64,000 nucleotides of DNA from Akkermansia sp. GTDB taxonomy: Bacteria > Verrucomicrobiota > Verrucomicrobiia > Verrucomicrobiales > Akkermansiaceae. This document shows positions 51,742-61,728 of the stretch, piece by piece. The stretch's first letter is position 1; each line of letters opens with the position of its first letter. A program made the translations under genes and the position numbers. A model generated the notes under the pieces. It made no database searches, had not been told where the DNA came from, and was given only the letters and a program-made list of their open reading frames with translations. The stretch spans positions 40,428 through 104,427 of the forward strand of contig JAFYWX010000006.1 of assembly GCA_017546445.1 (NCBI GenBank), in the 5' to 3' direction.

Positions 51742-53225
51742 TCAAAGGGGCAACTTTAATAGATTTCCCATTTTAAGGTCCATTTCCTCCGGTTGCCACA
51801 TGCATGCCCCTGATGCCGAGGTGAAGGTCATCTCGCCAAAGTAAAGTCTGCCGTCATCCATGCGGTACAAATCGACTCGCACATGGCAGAACCCCTCGGC
51901 CAGTTTTTCAGCAACTGCTATCATCTCGTCCAGATTATCCGGACGCGGCATATCCTTTGTATCCAACGGGTATGAGTACACAAAATTCTGCTTGTTCCAC
52001 TCCCGGTCATAGAAAGCCATCTTCAGACCATTTGTGTTGCGTTCAGAAAGGAACTGAATATACTGAACCCTCCCGTCGAAACACCAGAACTTATAATCAT
52101 ACAAGTCTCCACCTTCGCTTCCCTCATTCTCTATGAATTCTTCCACAATAACCTTATGCGGAATAGCAGAATAATGCATCTCCAGACCGGCTTTATATGA
52201 AAAATCCTCACCCATCCACCAATCTATCTTCTTCCTGGCTGCGGCCCTATCAAATTGAGACTTATCTTTTACAATGACATTATAGCCACATCCATGGTTG
52301 CACTTGATAACAAAACGATCTGGTAAAGAATCAAAATCAATTGCATCAAAGCTATCCCACGCACCCAGCAAGGGTATGAGATATTCCTGCCCTACGCGCT
52401 CTGCAACCCAATCACGAACCAGATACTTATCCGCCAGCAATGTCTTTACTGGAGTGGCATCATGCAACTTCAACCACTGTACTTTTTCATTGTACGTTGT
52501 GGGATTTTGCAGATTTAGCACTCTACCCTGCATCCGTTCACGGTACCAGTCGCATAATGCGAGCTCAAGTTTGTCCTCGGGGCAATACTTGTGCATCTTA
52601 ATCATGAGTTTCCGCTCCACATTGGACACCCGTGCAAGGTAATCTGTACGCAATGTGGCTGCTCTATCCACCAACGCCTTATCCAGTTTCAATTGTGCCA
52701 TTTCCGCCTTCTCCAGCTGACGCCGCAGGGATGCCACATCATCCCGTTCGCGCTTATCCAGGGCCTGCCGAGCATGTTCCTGGGCTCTTAGCGTGTCTCT
52801 TATCTTCTGAAGCTCGCGCTTCATATCTGCAAAATCAGCCCCCTCTCTTTTATCCAGAGCTTGGTAAATGCCTTTCTGTTTCTCTAGCGATGCATTATTC
52901 TCGTCAAATGAAGAGTTCATCGAATCCTTTAACTCTTTTACAATCTGAGTTAGCTCGTTTAATGTCTTCCCTGCACTAACAATCTCCTGATTTTGTCGAC
53001 TGACAAGACCATTGATTTGTTTTATCTGTTTTTTCTGCTCATTACATTCCCTCCGAATATTGTTATTTTCCGTTCTCTGCTCCTCCAGCATCCTTTGCAG
53101 AATCAAAATTTTGGAACGAAATTTTAATTTGAGGCCCAAAATACATACAACACGGTAATCACCTTCATTATAGCATCCAATTATCCGCTCGATTAAAGCT
53201 CTCTCTTTTTTTCTGAATACTTCAT
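51742..53225 (-). CDS. TupA-type ATP-grasp glycan enzyme with coiled-coil N-terminus; start lies across an A7 slippery tract
   Basis: The uninterrupted frame runs from a TTG at 53139, but the open frame extends upstream without a start codon. The only nearby ATG (53225) is in another frame and joins by a -1 shift at A-AAA-AAG (plus strand 53206-53212). The joined N-terminus would read MKYSEKKERALIERIIGCYN then EGDYRVVCILGLKLKFRSK, which matches a motif in neighbouring transferases. A long coiled coil (about 50-200) precedes the ATPgrasp_TupA domain (EKVQWLKLHD, RFVIKCNHGCGYNVIVKDK, VIVEEFIENEG, YDYKFWCFDGRVQYIQ, CHVRVDLYRMD). TupA makes teichuronopeptide in Bacillus; here it probably adds an amino acid or sugar to the surface glycan. 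About 494 aa if shifted. Confidence 0.75.
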
Positions 53226-53368
53226 AATTGATGGTTTATCAGCAATATTAGGTGAACACGTTAGAATAATTATTTTTCATTACCACACTATAGTGGCATA
53301 GTATTATGTCCTGTGGGATAGGAATGAAAAAAAATCTATAAATTTGAAAAAACAGCAACCTGGCACCA

Positions 53369-54763
53369 CTAGAACCTAAAATAGATGAAAGGATTATAAG
53401 TGGAAGCGGCCATAGACATCCATGCTAAAATGAAGAGGACAAGGCACCAAACACTTGAAAGTAGTGAGCTTACCTTACCTTCGGCATAAGCTAACCGTCT
53501 CGCAATAGGGAAGGACAATATCACTGCGATACCCAGAATCATCCAAGTATAACGATCTGCGTAATAACCAAAGGAATACACGGGTGTAGAATCGAGTAAG
53601 CCGGCCATGTTTTTGAGATGCAACAGAGCATCGCCAAGACCTTCAACACGGAAAAAGACCCACCCTACAAGAACAATCAACAGAAGAGCCAAATGCTGGA
53701 AGCCCCTTATCAAGAAGCCTCCTTCCACTTTATGCCAACCTGTAATTTTCTCGATAATGATAAACAACCCATGCCAAAGTCCCCACAGGACAAAGCACCA
53801 GCTTGCTCCATGCCATATTCCAGTGGCAAAGAAAACAACAAACAAGTTAAAGAGATTACGCGTTTTACTGACTCGATTACCCCCCAAAGGAATGTACAGA
53901 TACTCCTTAAACCATGTGGAGAGAGATATATGCCAACGACGCCAGAACTCCGTAATAGAACGGGATATATACGGATAATTGAAGTTTTCGGTAAGCCTGA
54001 ATCCGAACATCAAACACAACCCGATGGCCATATCCGAATAGCCGGAAAAGTCAAAATAAATCTGAAACGCATAACAAAACGTACCCAACCAGGCGACGCA
54101 CGTTTCTATCTGTTCAGCAGGCGTGTTGAATATTTTATCAGCCACTTCACCCATTGTGTTGGCTATCAATATCTTCTTTGCCAAACCAATGAGAAATCTG
54201 CGTGCTCCACACGTAAAATTCCATATTGTTTCCTTTCTTGAGTCTATCTGGGTACAAACGTCGTGATATTTTACAATCGGGCCCGCAACCAGCTGCGGGA
54301 ACAACGTTATGTAGAGTAACAATTTATACAAATTGCCCTGCACAGGAGTATCCTTTCGGTATACATCTAGCAAATATGATATGGCCTGGAAAGTGTAGAA
54401 TGAGATACCTATAGGCATCACCACATTCAATGGCTCTATCTGATGAATAAAAATGGCAGATAGATTATCCAGAAGGAAGTTTGTATATTTAAAGTAGACC
54501 AGAATGCCTAAGTCAACAATCAGTGCCAAGGCTAATAGCAAGAGCGCATATCTCCTCCATTTGTCTACAGCCAATGCAGCTATCCATGTAATAAGAACAG
54601 ATATCAGGAGAATAAGCAGATACCGAGGCTCGCCCCAGGCATAGAAAGTAAGGCTAGCAATCAGAAGTATGGCATTTCTCCATGCTCGGCTTTCCCTGAT
54701 GTAATAGAGCAGCAGCACCAAAGGTAGAAATGCAAAGACAAACGAAAAAGAACTAAATAACAT
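53369..54763 (-). CDS. MBOAT family O-acyltransferase (AlgI-like)
   Basis: Polytopic membrane protein, 464 aa, moving acyl groups across the membrane for glycan O-acylation. MPIGISFYTFQAISYLLDVY, EFWRRWHISLSTWFKEYLYI-PLGG and the catalytic His in GIWHGASWCFVLWG are classic AlgI/MBOAT features. Start 54763 (MLFSSFSFVF) places the first helix at the N-terminus. The neighbouring upstream gene encodes an AlgJ/AlgX-like partner, ending 13 bases before this start. The two form an acetylation pair. Confidence 0.92.
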   Translation of the reverse strand: MLFSSFSFVFAFLPLVLLLYYIRESRAWRNAILLIASLTFYAWGEPRYLLILLISVLITWIAALAVDKWRRYALLLLALALIVDLGILVYFKYTNFLLDNLSAIFIHQIEPLNVVMPIGISFYTFQAISYLLDVYRKDTPVQGNLYKLLLYITLFPQLVAGPIVKYHDVCTQIDSRKETIWNFTCGARRFLIGLAKKILIANTMGEVADKIFNTPAEQIETCVAWLGTFCYAFQIYFDFSGYSDMAIGLCLMFGFRLTENFNYPYISRSITEFWRRWHISLSTWFKEYLYIPLGGNRVSKTRNLFNLFVVFFATGIWHGASWCFVLWGLWHGLFIIIEKITGWHKVEGGFLIRGFQHLALLLIVLVGWVFFRVEGLGDALLHLKNMAGLLDSTPVYSFGYYADRYTWMILGIAVILSFPIARRLAYAEGKVSSLLSSVWCLVLFILAWMSMAASTYNPFIYFRF

Positions 54764-54776
54764 AACAATATATAAA

Positions 54777-56528
54777 TTAATACAACTGAGAACAATTAGC
54801 AACTAACCACGACTCATATAGACAAATAATCAACAAATCTGGGTTGAAGTCTTCGATTTGTTTTTCCCATCGGGAGAAAGTGAACTTATTTTCGGCAACA
54901 CCGTTATTGCTCCGAATTCTCAATAATTCACCAAAACTATATTTGAACCAATGGCGAATGTAGGCGGTGGTCGATTCACCTAAAAGCACAGCCTTACCAG
55001 ATGCAGATGAGAAGGTATAACGCGTTTGCATAGGCTCCAGGACGCGAGATGCAGACAGCATTCCTTTTTTCTTCAGTGTATAGTGGTTATATAACACATC
55101 ATAGTTTTCTGCCTTAAGGGCAAGGCTTCCACCTAAATCGCCCAAGAAGTAATGAGAAACTTCGTCCTCGTAAGACCAGTTGTCAAGAGGTTCAGCTTTC
55201 AACACAGAAGAATTCGTGCTAATCTCCAGCCGGGGATCATCCTTCTGCATAATGCTCAGATGGGGGAAATCTTTTTTTATTTCAGCCATTGCTGCTCGAT
55301 AGAACAAATGTGCTCCATCCTCAGAGAAATGAGTATCCTGCTTAAAATACAACAGTGTTTCAGGAGATGCCCGCCGCGTAGCTCTGGCTTCAGACAGAGG
55401 ATAAATTGCAGTTACATCCTTTAAACTAAACATCATATCATTTATATCATACTTTACCTTGATGCCCTCTAATGCAGCCATACGCGGATTCATATCCGCG
55501 TAGACTCGTTCCTTAACCGGGCAAACAAGAAGGTACAATTTGATTCCCCGTTCCTTGCACCAGTTGTTCAACCTCTGCAAGTTATTAACGGCCTTAACGG
55601 CAAGCTCCTTATCGTATCCATGCACAACAGAATCTACATACGGTTTGGAAAACACCCAGTTATTGGCATATTTTACAGCTTTCTTGTTTTCCTTTACGCC
55701 CGTAATTGTATATTTTAAATTATCGTATTGCTTAATCAGCTCCGTTCTATAGGCAAAACGGTCTTGCAACCAAACCTCAAACTGCTTACCAAATGCCAGG
55801 TTTAATCCTCTTTTATTTTCAAGCAGCCGGGGGAAGGATGCCAATTTTCGTTGTTCAGCCTTCGATACCTCCGCGGTATTTATGCGCGACATAGGAACGC
55901 AACATATACAGACAAAAACAATAATGAACAGAATCTTCTCCCATGCCTTGTTCGTATTCCGCAACCTCAACCCCAGATAGGTATACAGCAAACATGAGAT
56001 AAGAATGACTGAAAAAAGGAGATACCAATCACACGTCGTTTTGCTTTCCAACGACAAATCCTTCTGATATACAATTTTGGGGACAGGTAGACCACACAAA
56101 AAAGAGGCAGATTCCTTATCGCGCGCTACCTTAATGTTTTTAGCAACGTGAAACCCGAAATCTTCCATATTGTCAAACTTATAGACGGAGTCTCCATAAT
56201 GGAGCCTGACATCAGAAATTTTCAACACATTCACGTCAGACGACGTCGGGTCTATACGAAAGCGTGCAATCTTGTCTGTAGGCAAATCGATGGAAACCTC
56301 TTTCTGAGACATATTTACCTTACTGATAACAGAGCGCGACGAAGAAAAGCTTTCATCCTTGCTTGTTGCCCACCATATTTTATACGATATGTCTGTTGCT
56401 GCCTCCTGCTTGAATTTGACAGAGATGATACCCTGCTTCATGAACATAGGCGAACAGACCTTCACTGTGGCAAACGCCAAGACTGCGCATAAAATTGCTA
56501 TTACGATATTCTTTTTCTTATTTTTCAT
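54777..56528 (-). CDS. AlgJ/AlgX-like SGNH acetyltransferase partner with extra N-terminal module
   Basis: 583 aa. An N-terminal signal anchor (about 9-27) is followed by a ~130-residue beta-rich module (SYKIWWATSKDESFSSSR, KIARFRIDPTSS), a second helix pair (about 165-215), and then an AlgX/J-type SGNH domain (FGKQFEVWLQDRFAYRTELI, LYFKQDTHFSEDGAHLFY with the catalytic DxH, and LLGESTTAYIRHW with the Ser). It would hand acyl groups from the MBOAT protein to the glycan. The N-terminal module is shared with the 56695 gene. Start 56528 (MKNKKKNIVI). Confidence 0.85.
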   Translation of the reverse strand: MKNKKKNIVIAILCAVLAFATVKVCSPMFMKQGIISVKFKQEAATDISYKIWWATSKDESFSSSRSVISKVNMSQKEVSIDLPTDKIARFRIDPTSSDVNVLKISDVRLHYGDSVYKFDNMEDFGFHVAKNIKVARDKESASFLCGLPVPKIVYQKDLSLESKTTCDWYLLFSVILISCLLYTYLGLRLRNTNKAWEKILFIIVFVCICCVPMSRINTAEVSKAEQRKLASFPRLLENKRGLNLAFGKQFEVWLQDRFAYRTELIKQYDNLKYTITGVKENKKAVKYANNWVFSKPYVDSVVHGYDKELAVKAVNNLQRLNNWCKERGIKLYLLVCPVKERVYADMNPRMAALEGIKVKYDINDMMFSLKDVTAIYPLSEARATRRASPETLLYFKQDTHFSEDGAHLFYRAAMAEIKKDFPHLSIMQKDDPRLEISTNSSVLKAEPLDNWSYEDEVSHYFLGDLGGSLALKAENYDVLYNHYTLKKKGMLSASRVLEPMQTRYTFSSASGKAVLLGESTTAYIRHWFKYSFGELLRIRSNNGVAENKFTFSRWEKQIEDFNPDLLIICLYESWLVANCSQLY

Positions 56529-56694
56529 TTGAAGAATGCAGATGAAATTACTCTCATGGTTAGTTAATCGAACCAATGCTAAAAACTGAGTATATTCGTC
56601 AAGTTATTTCTTAATGAGAAGCGAGCCAATCGCACAGGAAAATGTTATTTCATCGTTGAATTCTAATACTCATCTGTTATCTCAGACATAACCG

Positions 56695-59379
56695 TTAATG
56701 CCCCATAGAAGTGAACTCTCGGCCTTCGATGATATATTTCATGAACTCATCTTTCATCGCCTGCATTACGTAAATCGCACCGGCGGGCGTAATATGGTTC
56801 TGATCACGGCAATATAGTTCCCCGTTCTTAAACATGAGGTAGTCTCCCTCCTGGAAAACGCCTTTCTCAATATGAAGGACTTTGCAGAACCCTTCTTTCT
56901 CCCATTCTGCAAATACAGAATTTATCTGCTTAAAGAACGAGTCATAATGCTCTTTTGTAATAGCAAGAGGCAAAATACGCTCCTTGATTTCCACGCCTCC
57001 ACCGCAGCGCTCTTTCCATCTCATGAACTCCAGGCCGCTGATATCGAGGCCATGATAGACAGGAGTCGGGGATACAAGGACAATATTTTTCCCAAGAGCT
57101 TTAACCTGCTCACAGAATGTTCGTAATGAATGAATATTCTCATCGGGTGTAAATGGTTGCAATTTACCGTCCCAATTTCTAAAGTGTTTAAAATTTATAC
57201 GATTTTCCCACAGCTGACCAATGACAACCGTATGCAGCTGCGGCTGGGAGCGAAGCCATGAAAGGAACGCATTGCATTTTTCTCGATTCCATTTATACCA
57301 AGGAGCATCCAAATCCAAAAATCTATCCCAGAAAGGAATCACTGTTGTAGTCAGATGAATGCCGGGAACCCCAAGATCATTACAGATGGTATCAAATCCA
57401 GCATACATCTGCTGGGCAGTACTATCTCCTATCAAAAGGAATTCAGGTTGCTGTTTGATGTTTGAAATGGGCATGATATGCTTGGTATCTTCCCACGTAA
57501 AATCATAATTTCCTCTGAGAAGAGCTTGTGTTCCCTTTCCTGCAAAAAGCAGTTTCGGTGAGAACCCTCTAAAAAGGTTCTTTTCTATATTTTCATCTAT
57601 CTGGGAAGCCGTATATACCGGATACTGAACCGCTGAATAAGCAAAAGGTTGAACTCCCAGTTTCTTATGCTGCCAAACACCTAAACTGCATATCAACGCA
57701 AGAGTAAACAGTGCGATGGATGAAATTATACCGAATTTGCGTTTCTCGATGTATTTCCATGCCACATACGCCACGACAATAACTATAGCCGATAAATAGA
57801 ACAGGCATGACCAATCAGGTGTTTCGCGAGTATACCGCTTATAAAAAACAATAATCGGGAAATGCACTAAATACAAGGAAAATGAAATTGTCCCCAGCCA
57901 CATCAAAGGCTTATTTTCCAGGATGAATGATAACTGCATTCCTTTGGCAGACCATATCAGAATCACCGTAGCAGCAACTATAATAAGAGCACTTGCAGGT
58001 GCCAGGGAGTAATTGCAGAAACTGATGATAAGTATAGTCAATAAACTTGCTAGTGCTATACTTGTCCGGAGCAAGACATTTCTAATTTCAGGCAACAGGA
58101 AAATCAGGCCTGCGGCACCTAACTGCCAGAGTCGACCCAACGTATGATAATATGGAACAGGAGATATCTGTCCCCACGTCGGCAAATTCCACCGCTCGAA
58201 GCAAGTCTGGATTTCGTATGAGTAACTGTAAACAAGAGATGCTATGGATATCAAAGAAATGACTATAATCCGAAGTTTTTTCGAATTATTAAATAACAGA
58301 AATGAACCTATTGCCCAGAGTAAGTATATTTGTATAAGTGCAGATAGATACCAGGTGTGTAAAAGAGCATTTAAATTGGCATTTGTGGCAAAATAATCTG
58401 AATACTTAATAATATAGTCAAAGTTTGAGTATGCAAACAGAGAAGTAAAAGCAGCACTACCTATTTCTTCCAATGTGGTCGCAGAAAAAATGACAGGAGC
58501 AACCAAAATCAGAGCAATCAAAATAGCAACAGACAGCAGCGGCACTATTCGTAATACCTTCTTATGAAGGAAAGATAACGGATTAAATGGAATCCCTTCC
58601 TTATGTCCAAGGAACAAAAGATAACCACTTATGACAAAGAAGATATCGACACCAAGATACCCCTGTGAGAATTCAGCAGGAAGAATGTGAAATAAAAGAA
58701 CGAGCAGAATAGCAAGGCCGCGGATACCGCCCAGGTAAGTGATAAAAGCAGGTGACGTACGGGTTTTATTTTTGAAATTCCTTATGGCTGCTATGTTGTT
58801 CCAAACTGTTTTCACTAACCAATAATATACGAAGAATAAGACTATGGCTGTGATTAAAAACGCTATATAATTAACTTCGTTTGGATTAAGAATCTGGAGA
58901 TTCAAAGGTTTCAGATACTCTATCTTTGAGGCTGGTCTGCTACAGACAAACTCGATACAACCTGCACTGTATTTGGGAGCAACTCCTTTATCTCCTATGA
59001 AACGGAAATCTTGTAGATTTTCAAAGCAGTATGCACCCCCCCCGATATTAATCCGTAAGTCCTTTATTTTCAATAAACTTCTCTTTTTGAGGGTGGAATC
59101 TATGCGAAAACGGGCAATTTTTGCCGTGGGTAAACTTATCGAAACCTGTTTCTGTGCAGATGAAATGTTTGCAACAACTGCTCGAGACGATGAAAAATTC
59201 TCACTGCCGCTTGTTGCCCACCATATTTTATACGAAACATCACTAGATGTTTCTTGTTCAAACTGCACTGTAAATGAGCTCGACTTCATGTACAAAGACG
59301 AGCAGAAAAACAAGGTTACAATGGAGAGAAAGGCACATATGCAGGATAAGTACCAGACTTTACGTTTCTTCTCATTCAT
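56695..59379 (-). CDS. OafA-like acyltransferase-3 / SGNH fusion with the shared N-terminal module
   Basis: 894 aa. A first helix (about 10-30), a beta-rich module (SYKIWWATSGSENFSSSR, KIARFRIDSTLK) and a helix (about 175-195) precede an acyltransferase-3 domain of ten helices (about 215-580) starting YLGGIRGLAILLVLLFHILP with GYLGVDIFFVISGYLL. The C-terminal ~290 residues are an SGNH domain (EFLLIGDSTAQQMYAGFD; CRDQNHITPAGAIYVM with the Asp-His pair). Such fusions O-acetylate surface polysaccharides. Its N-terminal module is homologous to that of the AlgJ-like protein next to it. Start 59379 (MNEKKRKVWY). Confidence 0.87.
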   Translation of the reverse strand: MNEKKRKVWYLSCICAFLSIVTLFFCSSLYMKSSSFTVQFEQETSSDVSYKIWWATSGSENFSSSRAVVANISSAQKQVSISLPTAKIARFRIDSTLKKRSLLKIKDLRINIGGGAYCFENLQDFRFIGDKGVAPKYSAGCIEFVCSRPASKIEYLKPLNLQILNPNEVNYIAFLITAIVLFFVYYWLVKTVWNNIAAIRNFKNKTRTSPAFITYLGGIRGLAILLVLLFHILPAEFSQGYLGVDIFFVISGYLLFLGHKEGIPFNPLSFLHKKVLRIVPLLSVAILIALILVAPVIFSATTLEEIGSAAFTSLFAYSNFDYIIKYSDYFATNANLNALLHTWYLSALIQIYLLWAIGSFLLFNNSKKLRIIVISLISIASLVYSYSYEIQTCFERWNLPTWGQISPVPYYHTLGRLWQLGAAGLIFLLPEIRNVLLRTSIALASLLTILIISFCNYSLAPASALIIVAATVILIWSAKGMQLSFILENKPLMWLGTISFSLYLVHFPIIVFYKRYTRETPDWSCLFYLSAIVIVVAYVAWKYIEKRKFGIISSIALFTLALICSLGVWQHKKLGVQPFAYSAVQYPVYTASQIDENIEKNLFRGFSPKLLFAGKGTQALLRGNYDFTWEDTKHIMPISNIKQQPEFLLIGDSTAQQMYAGFDTICNDLGVPGIHLTTTVIPFWDRFLDLDAPWYKWNREKCNAFLSWLRSQPQLHTVVIGQLWENRINFKHFRNWDGKLQPFTPDENIHSLRTFCEQVKALGKNIVLVSPTPVYHGLDISGLEFMRWKERCGGGVEIKERILPLAITKEHYDSFFKQINSVFAEWEKEGFCKVLHIEKGVFQEGDYLMFKNGELYCRDQNHITPAGAIYVMQAMKDEFMKYIIEGREFTSMGH

Positions 59380-59441
59380 AGTAGTTTCTGTTAGCATATT
59401 ATATGAATAGCGACACCAAGGTACTTTTTTGCGTCTTTGGC

Positions 59442-61709
59442 TTATCTAAGTTTTGCTATAATCTCCGGGTACGCATTCAGAATATTGGCAAGCTGGACAT
59501 CATTTCCGCCACCGCCGCTGTTGGTCTTATACAGAGTACCATCGTTATTAAGGCCAGCCTCACGCACAGGGTTAACAAAAATAATCTCATGCGGATTATC
59601 CACGATGGAAACTTTCTTACCAGCAAGAACACTCATCGCCCAGAACCACAGGTCATCGGCAGAAGGAGCGAGAGCCCGAATCTGCTCAACGTTGGAAGCT
59701 TCCGGAGGCAGTATGCCGGGAGCATACAGCACACCGCCGCCGTTTGTCTGGAAATTCAGGAAAGAAGCCTCACGCCAGGAGATGCACTTAGGCCACTTCT
59801 TGTAGGGGAGAATGCCCTGAGAATCCAACGGCACATGGTGGCAACGATGGGCGATGATGGTATTCTTATCGCTCTTGAGATATGCAGACCAAAGCTCTTG
59901 CAGCCAATCCTCACGGTAGTACAAATCGTCATCAGCGGTGACAATGCATGCATCCGGCCATTCACGAAGAGAAGGAATAAGCTTCTTGAAGGAGCGGAGG
60001 TCCTCACACCACTTGATGGAGAGGCCGTGTTCCTTAAGCGCAAGAACCTTCCTGGGCACATCTGCTTCACCATTGGGGAATTGCTCCCGCGCCAGCCAGA
60101 GGACAAGGACATCAGGCTTGCAGGTCTGGTTCAGGAGAGAATACAGCGTGAGGTGAATATCATACATTCGCTTGGGATAAGAGGTCAGCGAAACAATAAG
60201 CGGGGTCTCGCGTGGTTCCTGATTCAAGCCGTATTCGGTAAAATTCTCAACCTTGCTAGCAATTTCATCGCGGTTGATGGAGGGCAAGCGATACATGTTG
60301 GAAATGCGGACAAGCTGGTTGCGATGCTGTCGCAAAACAGTAATTTCGCGTTCCATGGCTTCTGTTCGCTTCAGCATGTCCTCATATTGCATCTTCCGCT
60401 TATGCTTACCGCTGCCAACAGTAATTTCGCGTTCCATGGCTTCTATTCGCTTCAGCATGTCCTCATATTGCATCTTCCGCTTAAGCTTACCGCTGCCAAT
60501 CCTGATTTTCAGTCCACATACGGTGTAGGTTCGCTTGTAACCTTTTTTGGAGGAAGAAAAGAACCAGTGTCTGATTTTGCAGCCTAATGACTCGCCTTTC
60601 TGCCACGGCTGTTTTTTCGTGGCGTAGGGAATGCGGACAAGCTGGTTGCGATGCTGTCGCAAAACAGTAATTTCGCGTTCCATGGCTTCTATTCGCTTCA
60701 GCATGTCCTCATATTGCATCTCCCGCTTAAGCTTACCGCGGCCAATCCTGATTTTCAGTCCACATACGGTGTAGGTTCGCTTGTAACCTTCTTTGGAGGA
60801 AGAAAAGAACCAGTGTCTGATTTTGCAGCCTAATGACTCGCCTTTCTGCCACGGCAGTTTTTCCGTGGCGTAGGGAGACACCTGGTAGTATTTGTACCAC
60901 AGGTCAGTCCAAGGGCCGACATGGCATTTCCAAGGTTTATCCTTGCTGGAATAATGAATCACCACAGCATCCTGCTCGAATGCGGCCTTGCTAGCGTAAT
61001 CAGAACACAGCAAATCGTTCAACTGCCCGATATTCCATTTTTCCCCTGCGCGATCGAGATTGATGGCCAGGTAATTCCACTTGGAATTAACGTGAAGCAC
61101 GTGGTTGTCGCAAACCTCGTTGAACGCGGGCTGATCCATCAGGCTCTTGCCGGTCATGGCGGCCTTAGCAGCCATGAGCTGGGAAGTAGCGTCAATCTCA
61201 CGCATCTTCGTAAGATTAAGCAGCATCATACCGGAATTGAAATAGCCGGGAAATTTAAGCACCATCGGGGCGCGGGAATACATCTTGCCAGTATCATGAG
61301 CTGCAGCAAGATAGTAATCCCCCAGGTCGGTGTTGAAAAGTTCGCTGAGGTCGCCACGCACGATGATATCGCCATCCAGATACAGAATCTTGTCCAGTTT
61401 AGGGAAAAGATTCGGAAGATCAAACTTAAGCATCGCGGCCTTGGAAGCAGACAAATGGGCCACCGAGTTCTCGTCCTTATGGAGCTTCTCAAACTTTTCA
61501 AGGTCGCCCTTAACAATAGAGACGGTATCACCGTCCTTTGCCAGCGAGCAAAGCAGTTTTTCCTGTTTAGCTTTCAAACCAGGTGTAACAACGTACACAT
61601 CGTAACTCGAATCGGCATTTTTGCTATTCAACAGTGATACAATGGTGACACATGTGGGCATCACAAAGGAATCATCCGTAATCAGCACTACAGAAATGCG
61701 GTTATTCAT
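59442..61709 (-). CDS. Two-headed glycosyltransferase: GT8 domain, repeated coiled linker, DDD-motif transferase domain
   Basis: 755 aa. Residues 1-290 are GT8 (SVVLITDDSFVMPTCVTIVS, LYLDGDIIVRGDLSELFNTD with DxD, FNSGMMLLNL, HYSSKDKPW). Residues ~291-490 are a linker of 2.5 tandem copies: PWQKGESLGCKIRHWFFSSS, GYKRTYTVCGLKIRIG and MQYEDMLKRIEAMEREITVL (coiled coil). Residues ~500-755 form a second transferase (IVSLTSYPKRMYDIHLTLYS, IVTADDDLYY, LAPSADDLWFWAM) closely related to the downstream-numbered neighbour at 61729. Likely adds two different sugars in succession. Start 61709 (MNNRISVVLI). Confidence 0.85.
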   Translation of the reverse strand: MNNRISVVLITDDSFVMPTCVTIVSLLNSKNADSSYDVYVVTPGLKAKQEKLLCSLAKDGDTVSIVKGDLEKFEKLHKDENSVAHLSASKAAMLKFDLPNLFPKLDKILYLDGDIIVRGDLSELFNTDLGDYYLAAAHDTGKMYSRAPMVLKFPGYFNSGMMLLNLTKMREIDATSQLMAAKAAMTGKSLMDQPAFNEVCDNHVLHVNSKWNYLAINLDRAGEKWNIGQLNDLLCSDYASKAAFEQDAVVIHYSSKDKPWKCHVGPWTDLWYKYYQVSPYATEKLPWQKGESLGCKIRHWFFSSSKEGYKRTYTVCGLKIRIGRGKLKREMQYEDMLKRIEAMEREITVLRQHRNQLVRIPYATKKQPWQKGESLGCKIRHWFFSSSKKGYKRTYTVCGLKIRIGSGKLKRKMQYEDMLKRIEAMEREITVGSGKHKRKMQYEDMLKRTEAMEREITVLRQHRNQLVRISNMYRLPSINRDEIASKVENFTEYGLNQEPRETPLIVSLTSYPKRMYDIHLTLYSLLNQTCKPDVLVLWLAREQFPNGEADVPRKVLALKEHGLSIKWCEDLRSFKKLIPSLREWPDACIVTADDDLYYREDWLQELWSAYLKSDKNTIIAHRCHHVPLDSQGILPYKKWPKCISWREASFLNFQTNGGGVLYAPGILPPEASNVEQIRALAPSADDLWFWAMSVLAGKKVSIVDNPHEIIFVNPVREAGLNNDGTLYKTNSGGGGNDVQLANILNAYPEIIAKLR
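60303..60876 (-). repeat. Tandem duplication inside the two-headed glycosyltransferase gene
   Basis: The segment 60665-60876 recurs at 60419-60630, 246 bases apart, with few mismatches. A third partial copy (60303-60418) matches 60630-60745 and is offset 81 bases from the second. Offsets are multiples of three, so the frame is kept. Confidence 0.9.
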
Positions 61710-61728
61710 AGCTTTAGGATACAATTAA

